Assembly: GCA_013044035.1 (NCBI GenBank)
Contig: JABEVE010000055.1
Coordinates: 1-64,000 of the forward strand
Reading direction: 5' to 3'
Source: Burkholderiales bacterium
GTDB taxonomy: Bacteria; Pseudomonadota; Gammaproteobacteria; Burkholderiales; Burkholderiaceae_C
DNA length: 64,000 nucleotides
Shown: piece by piece, positions 57,334 through 64,000 of the stretch
Position numbering within the stretch: the stretch's first letter is position 1
Layout: the number at the start of each line of letters is the position of its first letter
The notes under the pieces: model-generated
Database searches by the model: none
What the model was told of the DNA's origin: nothing
The model's input: the letters and a program-made list of their open reading frames with translations, nothing else
Translations under genes and position numbers: made by a program

Positions 57334-58563
57334 TCAACGGGTGTATAGATCGCCAGCGGCCGCCCAAGGCGCCCCACCGGTTGGCGACCAGGAGACTTGG
57401 GTCAGGCGCAGTCCGGCGATGCCGTCAAGGGCATCGCCCAGGCCCAGCGCCCAAAGCGGCGCGATCGACTCGATGCGCACGCGCAACACGCTCCACTCGG
57501 GCGCTGGGCCAGAACTCTTCGAAACCGGGGCTTGGGGAGGTTGCGCGACTGACACCTGGACTCCGTAGCTCGTGCCCAGCGCGAAGAGCGCGCGAAGCGC
57601 CTGCTCGCGCGGCAGCGCGATGGATGGGCCCTCGACGGCAATCGCGCGCCCGAGCGCCGCGGCGTGCGACGTCCGGGCGCCGGAATCGAGTACGCCGGGC
57701 GCATCCATGGGCGAGCCGCCGACGATCTTCCACCAGGTGTCCACGCCCACGCGCGGCCCGGCTACGGCGCAGCGCCAATCGGTCAGATTCCAGCCGGCGA
57801 CATTGACCGGCTGCCGATCCCACGTCGCCTCGCACGCATCAAGGACAACGTTCGGCTGCGGCACGCTCTCCCATGGAACATGGGCAGCTGCGGCGCGGGC
57901 CGCGGCGTGGGCCTGCATGGCGGCCTCAATAGCCATGCGCTGGGCTAGCGCAGCAGCCCGGCGCATGGCTATCTCGCGCTCATGCGCCAACCAGAAGTGC
58001 CGGCCGGTCAAGGCCATGCCTGCAACGATCGCCACGCTCAGCAGACCTGACGTGAGGACGCGACTGCGCTGCAGATCCCCGATGCGGGCGTAGCGCTGGC
58101 GTTTGGGAACCTCGTCGCGCAGCAGATTGGCCAGGTCCTCGGCGGTGCCGCGGGCGAAATCCCAATCATCGCCGAGAGAGGCCAGCTCCGCGCTCAAGCG
58201 CTCGATCGTGTCGAAGTCGCCGATGATGTCGCCACGGGGGAGGATCTCCTGGTTGTCGCGCACCGCGATCAGCCAGAATCGTCCATCGCCCAGGTCGTAG
58301 ATCCCTTGCCAGGGTTCGGGGCGAACATCGGCGAGGATCGCCGCGAGCGACAGCAGCCCACGCGGGCTTTTGAGCCCGCTCAGCGGCTCCAGATAGCCGC
58401 TCTGGAAGCTGCCCAGCGACGTCTTGCGCGACAGCCCCCAGCGCCCGAACTCTGCGGACGCCCGGGCAAGCGCGCTCGTTCTCGGCAGACGGTCCTCGTG
58501 GCGCCAGTACAGCCCGGCGACGAAGCGGTGCGAGAACCCGGGCAGTTCGACGATTTCGGCCAT
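57334..58563 (-). CDS. pilO: PilO2-like type 4b pilus protein
   Basis: Position between PilN and PilP; 'WQGIYDLGDGRFWLIAVRDNQEILPRGDIIGD'. Confidence 0.75.
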   Translation of the reverse strand: MAEIVELPGFSHRFVAGLYWRHEDRLPRTSALARASAEFGRWGLSRKTSLGSFQSGYLEPLSGLKSPRGLLSLAAILADVRPEPWQGIYDLGDGRFWLIAVRDNQEILPRGDIIGDFDTIERLSAELASLGDDWDFARGTAEDLANLLRDEVPKRQRYARIGDLQRSRVLTSGLLSVAIVAGMALTGRHFWLAHEREIAMRRAAALAQRMAIEAAMQAHAAARAAAAHVPWESVPQPNVVLDACEATWDRQPVNVAGWNLTDWRCAVAGPRVGVDTWWKIVGGSPMDAPGVLDSGARTSHAAALGRAIAVEGPSIALPREQALRALFALGTSYGVQVSVAQPPQAPVSKSSGPAPEWSVLRVRIESIAPLWALGLGDALDGIAGLRLTQVSWSPTGGAPWAAAGDLYTR

Positions 58564-58573
58564 CGTCAGGTCC

Positions 58574-60283
58574 TCACAGCAGCCGAGCGGTAATGACCAC
58601 GGCGAGCACCGTGTCGCCGCGCTGTGCATCCACCCCGCCGCCCAGCAGCGCCATATTGGGGTTGCCCACACCGGTGTTGGTCAGGTTCGCGGTGCTCGTG
58701 CGGTTGCCCACCATGACCAGCGACTGCCCCGACTTCAAGGACACCGAATTCAGAAGGGTCGCCTGAATCTCATTGATGAGTTGCACGAGCGAGCCGTTGC
58801 TCGAGACCTGCTGGAAGGGAAGCAAATCCGTCAGCTGCATGTGGAAGTTGATGAGGATCTTGCCGCCCACGGCACGCGGCAGGAATGCACCCGTGATGCC
58901 GCCGACGGCCGTGGCCGTCTGCATGGTCGTCATCGCGCCGGCGTTGGCTTCCACCGTGGTCTGCGCGTTGGGAACGTAGCCCTTGATGGTGGCGTTTTGC
59001 AGCCCGGCCTCGTCGCCGTTCAGGGCGATGCCTTCCACCTCCTGAACCTGCGAAACCTTGCCCAGAGAAGACAGCGCCTGTACCGCGGCTGAGGTCCCGT
59101 CGAGGGTGCCGCCCAGGATCGAGGCCGTGAAACTCATCGGGGTCGAGTTGCCCGTGATAGTCGGCACCTGTGCACCGGTCACCGAGATGCCGGTATGTCC
59201 GCTCGCGCCCTTGTAGGCCAAGCTCAGGTTCAAGCCGTAGTTGTCCTCGGCCGTGAGGGTGACGTTGTACATGCGCACGTCGACCACGATCTGCTTGGAC
59301 ATCTCGGTGTCCAGGTTCGACACCCACTCGGTCACGCGCTGGATCTGCGCCGGCGTGCCGGTAGCGGTCAGCATGTCGAGGTTTCGGTCCACGATGACCG
59401 ACGCTCCGGGGCCGCCGACCGCCTGCGCCATCTTCTGCAGCCCTGTCCATTGGTCCACTTTGCCACTTTGGCTCATCGACACTTGGCTGCCCGAGTTACT
59501 GCCACTGCCGCCGCCGGCCGACGTGGGCGTCGAGCTCGACGTGCCCGTGCTGGAGATCGATCCGTTGATCTCGAACGCAGCAGGCAGCGCCGGGAGTTCA
59601 AAGGTTTTCGTCTCCGTCTTGAAGATCGTGATCCGGCCGTCCTTGAAGCGCCAGAAGTCGCCGAAGCGCGTCGCGATCATGTCAAGAAAGCCCGAAAGCG
59701 CGCCCGAGTACCGCAGCGGCCCCAGGCCATCCTGGTCGCCGCCGGACGTCGAGAGCGCGGTCGCTCCCGAAATCGAGGGCATGCCAGCGAACGCCGGACT
59801 GGGCAGTCCGCCGCTCGTGCTCAGCGACGACGGCACAGGCGGAATCGAAGTCATCTGGCCGCCCACCGCCGACGAAAGCCCGGTCGCCGCGAGCGAAGCG
59901 CCGACGCTGCCGCCAGGCGCTGCGGACTGCGGCAGCGCTGAGGGGTCGACCACCACTTCGACCCCCGTGTTGGCCTCGATCCACTGCGCGAGCGCCGCGA
60001 GGGTCGGCGGCGTCGGTGACGCATAGTCCACCAGGTTGCCGAGCAGGGCGGGCTTCGGAGCAGTCGGCGCGACTTCTTCACCGAGCAGCCAGGCGCCGCG
60101 GTCGATCTGCACGACGGTGCCGGCCGGCGGCATCGATGCGAATTGGTGCTCGGCTTGCGCCTTGATCTGGGCCTGCTGAATCCGGGCCTGATCGACACCC
60201 GCGCAGCCGGAGAGACTCAGCGCCCCCAGCGCTGTGGCCAGCGGCAGCAGGAGGAAGCGGCTGGGGGAAATTTGGCGGATCAT
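58574..60283 (-). CDS. pilN: PilN-like lipoprotein secretin
   Basis: Lipobox 'LSLSGCAG'; secretin-type C-terminal '...SVSLKSGQSLVMVGNRTS'. Confidence 0.85.
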   Translation of the reverse strand: MIRQISPSRFLLLPLATALGALSLSGCAGVDQARIQQAQIKAQAEHQFASMPPAGTVVQIDRGAWLLGEEVAPTAPKPALLGNLVDYASPTPPTLAALAQWIEANTGVEVVVDPSALPQSAAPGGSVGASLAATGLSSAVGGQMTSIPPVPSSLSTSGGLPSPAFAGMPSISGATALSTSGGDQDGLGPLRYSGALSGFLDMIATRFGDFWRFKDGRITIFKTETKTFELPALPAAFEINGSISSTGTSSSTPTSAGGGSGSNSGSQVSMSQSGKVDQWTGLQKMAQAVGGPGASVIVDRNLDMLTATGTPAQIQRVTEWVSNLDTEMSKQIVVDVRMYNVTLTAEDNYGLNLSLAYKGASGHTGISVTGAQVPTITGNSTPMSFTASILGGTLDGTSAAVQALSSLGKVSQVQEVEGIALNGDEAGLQNATIKGYVPNAQTTVEANAGAMTTMQTATAVGGITGAFLPRAVGGKILINFHMQLTDLLPFQQVSSNGSLVQLINEIQATLLNSVSLKSGQSLVMVGNRTSTANLTNTGVGNPNMALLGGGVDAQRGDTVLAVVITARLL

Positions 60284-61143
60284 GGCTGTGCTCCGTTGGC
60301 TCCGGCGGGATGGATGAGAACCACGTGATTGGCCTCCTTCACCTGGATGCGCGCGTCTGCACCGTTCGCGGCCATGGTCGTCACGACCTGCGTGATCGCC
60401 TTCACGAAATCGTGTCCGTAGTCGATCTCACCGGGCACGGTCCAGTTGTGGGGCAGTGACCACATGACCGCCCAGTGCTGATCGGGCGCCGGGCCCCACT
60501 TAGCCTTCTTCCCCCACGCGATCAGCTGCTGCTCGATCGGCTCGCCCGTGACGAGATCGAAAGACGGTCCGGGCGCCATCCGCGCGAGATCGGCGACATG
60601 CGACGCCGCGGTCGCTGGGACTTCCGTCGGCCTCGTGGCGGCTGACGCTGGCGGCGGCGCAGGCGCGGGGGCTTCCATCGACACGGTATGGCCGGTCCAG
60701 TCCAGTACGACCGTCCAGCCATGGCGGTCGGCGATCTCGCCCAGGGCCTGCGGCCACGATTGGCCGTTGCGCCACGAGACGGGTGTCCGTCCGGGAATGC
60801 CTTCGATCCCGCCGACCCAGTTCGACGGCACGAGCATCTTCATGGCGATGTCGAGCGGAACCGAGCGACCGAAGCCCGATGACGTGATGATGCCCAGCGC
60901 CGGGGCGCCGATCTGCACGAGCCCCGCCGCCTGCCCTGGCGAGGACGCGCCGCCCTTGGGCGGCGCCGTGACGGCGATCGGTCGCACGGGGGCCGGCGCG
61001 GGCTCAACGAGACCGCCCCAGGCCCACGCGGAAGTCGGTGCGGCGCCTGCAGCGAGGGCTGCCGTGATCGAGCCCCACAGAATCCGTCGCTGGAGTCCTT
61101 TAAACAGTGCGGAAGGCACAAGCGTGCGAACGAAAAATGGCAT
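60280..61143 (-). CDS. PilL/TcpQ-domain pilus protein
   Basis: 'GRSVPLDIAMKMLVPSNWVG', 'SWPQALGEIADRHGWTVVLDW'; ATGA overlap with pilN. Confidence 0.75.
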   Translation of the reverse strand: MPFFVRTLVPSALFKGLQRRILWGSITAALAAGAAPTSAWAWGGLVEPAPAPVRPIAVTAPPKGGASSPGQAAGLVQIGAPALGIITSSGFGRSVPLDIAMKMLVPSNWVGGIEGIPGRTPVSWRNGQSWPQALGEIADRHGWTVVLDWTGHTVSMEAPAPAPPPASAATRPTEVPATAASHVADLARMAPGPSFDLVTGEPIEQQLIAWGKKAKWGPAPDQHWAVMWSLPHNWTVPGEIDYGHDFVKAITQVVTTMAANGADARIQVKEANHVVLIHPAGANGAQP

Positions 61144-61146
61144 ACT

Positions 61147-61440
61147 TTAATCCCTCGGGTGAACCCACCAACCCAGCAAATGGGCGTTCATTCGATCCCG
61201 CACAGCGCCGATGCGGGCCGGAGCGGGCCGGATCGAACCGCCGGCCCAGAAACGGAACTTGCGAAACAATTCGACGGGGCGCATGCCCAAAAATTGCCCG
61301 ACGATAAACACCATCGTCACGCCGATCGAAAACCGGAGCGTTGCCCAGGACCAGTGCACCAGAAAGGGCACCATGCCGAGCGCGGCGGTTGCGTCGATGC
61401 CGAACAGCTTCGCAAACCGCCCGCCGTCGCGCCAGCTCAT
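61147..61440 (-). CDS. IcmT/TraK-family T4BSS protein
   Basis: 'MSWRDGGRFAKLFGIDATAALGMVPFLVHWSWATL...RPVELFRKFRFWAGG'. Confidence 0.8.
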   Translation of the reverse strand: MSWRDGGRFAKLFGIDATAALGMVPFLVHWSWATLRFSIGVTMVFIVGQFLGMRPVELFRKFRFWAGGSIRPAPARIGAVRDRMNAHLLGWWVHPRD

Positions 61441-62603
61441 GCCACATCTCCCCCGGCGGCGACCGCCTCGAGACGCTTTTCCGCGACGATCTGCACGTAT
61501 TCGGTTTCCTCGATGATGCCGGCGTCGAAAAGGCGCTTCGCTGATCGCAGCAGCGGCATGCCGCACTCGTGGACCTTTCTGTCCAGATACGCGTAAAGGC
61601 CTGATAAAGGCATGCTTAACATCTCGGTGCGCATCGTTTCATCGAATGCGAGCCATTCTCGCACGGCCACACGCTTGCCGTCACAGGTTTTGAGCAATCG
61701 TTGTTGGACGATCAGACGGATCGCGCCCAGGAATCCAGCGGCCATGCTGGGCTGGTCGTCCGAGGGGAAAACGTTGATAACGCGCCCTGGCGTTGCCGCC
61801 ACCGAAGGCGTGTGCGCCGTCGCGTACACGGCCGTGCCGACCTCGGCCTGCTCGATCATGCCGCCCACAGTCTCGGGGTCGCGCGCTTCCCCATACAACA
61901 CGACATCGGCCGCACGGCGAGTGCTATTTTTGGGCGCGACGTCGAACGAGGAGAGATGCAGCCCGATCTCCGACTGCACGACGAATGCGCCTGCGCCGGT
62001 CGTGTCGTTGAGCGACATCAGGTCGAACTCTGTGGGCGCCTCGAATGTCAGGACGTGTTTGTCCGTCGTCTCGATGATCTCACGTAACACCGCTGCCAGC
62101 GTCGTGCTCTTGCCAGAGCCCATGACGCCCGTGACAAGCACCAACCCGTTGTTGGGGAATAGCGCCCCACGCAATTGCGCTTCGATGCCGAGGTCGTCCA
62201 TGCGCGGTGGAAGGCTTGGGATCGTCCGGAAGACGATGGACAAACCCACGCCATTGCCGTCCCGACAAGCCGTCGCGTCGACGCGGAAGCGGCGCTTCTT
62301 CCACGGCGTGCCCGGCAGCGGTACCTCGTAGGCGTAGTCCATGAACTCGCGCCCTTGCACCCGCGCCCATGCATCCTGCGCCCGCGTCGTCTCGATCAGA
62401 GCGGGCACCATCGACGCCTGCGTCTCTACGGTGCGCACGCCCACGCGGAGCCAGCGGCCGTGCAGACGCACCCGCGGTTTGATGCCGCTGGTCAACACGA
62501 TGTCGGAGGCCCCGAGATCCGCTGCCCACAGCAGGAACGCATCGAGGTCGTCGCGTCGCCAGGCTAGGGCCGGCTCGCGTTCGTAAAGGAGGCCGTCGGT
62601 CAT
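61437..62603 (-). CDS. DotB/TraJ-like T4BSS ATPase
   Basis: 'NNGLVLVTGVMGSGKSTTLAAVLREI', 'VVLYGEARDPETVGGMIEQAEVGTAVYATAHT'. Confidence 0.88.
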   Translation of the reverse strand: MTDGLLYEREPALAWRRDDLDAFLLWAADLGASDIVLTSGIKPRVRLHGRWLRVGVRTVETQASMVPALIETTRAQDAWARVQGREFMDYAYEVPLPGTPWKKRRFRVDATACRDGNGVGLSIVFRTIPSLPPRMDDLGIEAQLRGALFPNNGLVLVTGVMGSGKSTTLAAVLREIIETTDKHVLTFEAPTEFDLMSLNDTTGAGAFVVQSEIGLHLSSFDVAPKNSTRRAADVVLYGEARDPETVGGMIEQAEVGTAVYATAHTPSVAATPGRVINVFPSDDQPSMAAGFLGAIRLIVQQRLLKTCDGKRVAVREWLAFDETMRTEMLSMPLSGLYAYLDRKVHECGMPLLRSAKRLFDAGIIEETEYVQIVAEKRLEAVAAGGDVA

Positions 62604-62615
62604 CGCGATCGGCCT

Positions 62616-63569
62616 CTAGGGCGTCCGGCCGCCGATGGCGGGCGACGCGACAAACCCGATATCCGGCGCTCCAGGCGCGGCGGTGTCGGGTTTGTCGTCG
62701 GCCAAGCCGGGCAGGACCGGCGCGCTCGATGCGACGGGCGTCCAGCGACTCGTCGGCAGGAACGATGAACCCATGGTCAGCCGGAAGATCTGCTGTCCGA
62801 TCGCCAGCGCGCGGCCGGAAACCTCCACGCCGACCTGCCCGTTGGCCAGCATCGGGGCCGATACCATGCCCTGCCGCTCAAGACGGAGGAACAGGAGCAT
62901 GCCCGTGAGGTCCTGCTGCAGCCGGCGCAGGCTGACGGCGAAAATCGCATTCGCCTGATCAACGCCCGCACTCCACCCGCGATCGACCGCTTCGCGCCAC
63001 AGCGTTCGGTCGTCGTCAGTCTGAGGCAGGACGGCCGGGTCGGGCTGCATCGGTGCGGGGACCGATTGCATCAGCCAGTTTCTCCAATTCGGCGCGATCG
63101 GCGCGATGCGCGCCGGCGCGATGATCCGGTACTCGACTTGGGCACTGCGGGCCACCGCGGCGTCGCCGCTCCAGGTCGAGCGGGCCTCCTCGATGACCGG
63201 CGGGACGACCATCCCGCTATCGAGCATCAGGGGGCGGAAGTCGTAGATCCGAGCGAGCCTGGGCGCAAGCTGCTGCAGCTGCGCGTTGATCTGCGCGGCA
63301 CGCCAGCGCAGACCATGCTGAGCCCCCAGCGCTGTGGCTGCCTCCATCATGGCCTGCGCGCGCATCTTGGCATAGGGAGCACTCTGCGCCGCGTTCGAAT
63401 CGGGCGTCGCGTGCATGGATTCAAGGCCGGACAGATCCGCTACAGGCGCGGCACCTTGGGAGCCATCAGCATGCGCGAGGGCAGGGCAGAGGCCGGCGAC
63501 AACCAAAGTGATCACGCTCGCGGAAAACATGCGCATCGGTATGGCATGCAAATGTGTTTGTCTCACCAT
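62616..63569 (-). CDS. DotC/TraI-like T4BSS protein
   Basis: 'ALGAQHGLRWRAAQINAQLQQLAPRLARIYDFRPLMLDSGMVVPPVIEEA'. Confidence 0.85.
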   Translation of the reverse strand: MVRQTHLHAIPMRMFSASVITLVVAGLCPALAHADGSQGAAPVADLSGLESMHATPDSNAAQSAPYAKMRAQAMMEAATALGAQHGLRWRAAQINAQLQQLAPRLARIYDFRPLMLDSGMVVPPVIEEARSTWSGDAAVARSAQVEYRIIAPARIAPIAPNWRNWLMQSVPAPMQPDPAVLPQTDDDRTLWREAVDRGWSAGVDQANAIFAVSLRRLQQDLTGMLLFLRLERQGMVSAPMLANGQVGVEVSGRALAIGQQIFRLTMGSSFLPTSRWTPVASSAPVLPGLADDKPDTAAPGAPDIGFVASPAIGGRTP

Positions 63570-64000
63570 GATCTGCCCTTCGCTCCGGCAGGCGCCGCGG
63601 TTTTTGGCGCCCACACCAGACTGATTTTGCGGGCGGCGGGGTCGATCAGCACACCAGCACGATCGCCGCATTGCAGACCGATCGACTGGAGAACATCGAA
63701 AACAGACTCGGCATCCGTATTGATGTCCACGATAACCGGATTCGGACTTGGAACGCCGATCACCGAGACCCGGTAATCGATCATGCGGCCAATCGAGGCC
63801 ACAACGTCATGCACTGGGCCTTGCCAGTGCAGATAAATCGAACGTTGAAGTTCAACCGGCAATTTGACGCCATCCGGCGGGCCTTTGGGGATCATCGCCG
63901 GATTTTGCGCGGCCGACATGCGCGCGATATCCGCTTGTGCGTCGGCCACGCGGCTTGCCGAGGCATCGATTTTCTTGAGAAGCCAATCCGATTGAGATTC
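63563..64000 (-). CDS. DotD/TraH-like T4BSS protein, truncated at window edge
   Basis: 'LPVELQRSIYLHWQGPVHDVVASIGRMIDYRVSVIG'; frame appears open to the window end. Confidence 0.75.
   Translation of the reverse strand, partial: ESQSDWLLKKIDASASRVADAQADIARMSAAQNPAMIPKGPPDGVKLPVELQRSIYLHWQGPVHDVVASIGRMIDYRVSVIGVPSPNPVIVDINTDAESVFDVLQSIGLQCGDRAGVLIDPAARKISLVWAPKTAAPAGAKGRSW

Overview
High-GC mobile-element DNA, most consistent with an integrative conjugative element or plasmid carrying an I-type (R64/IncI-like) type IVB transfer system. Three parts stand out. (1) 1-28 kb: accessory island with HipBA, an SF1-helicase/PLD protein next to a TIR-like protein (Mokosh II-like candidate), a putative polymorphic toxin/immunity pair, a tyrosine recombinase, ArdC-like and DarB-like (methylase + helicase) anti-restriction proteins, an outer-membrane protein, and a small operon (GIY-YIG, phosphatase, DUF1643, DUF4326) followed by a convergent SRAP gene. 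(2) 29.9-47.6 kb: a ~17.65 kb transposon-like insertion with 38-bp terminal inverted repeats and an 11-12 bp target duplication. It carries an IS1/IS1595-like transposase, a WYL regulator + N6-MTase + PD-(D/E)xK-like protein, and a LuxR/RsaM-like/LuxI quorum-sensing module followed by a lower-GC, translationally coupled candidate biosynthetic cluster. (3) 47.6-64 kb: a thin-pilus (PilL-PilV-like) locus, DotD/DotC/DotB/IcmT-like T4SS genes, and a seven-site shufflon with seven alternative PilV C-termini. The insertion splits a gene that strongly resembles rci, the shufflon recombinase, so the shufflon is probably locked unless rescued in trans. All assignments come from reading the sequence and recalled family knowledge; no searches were run.
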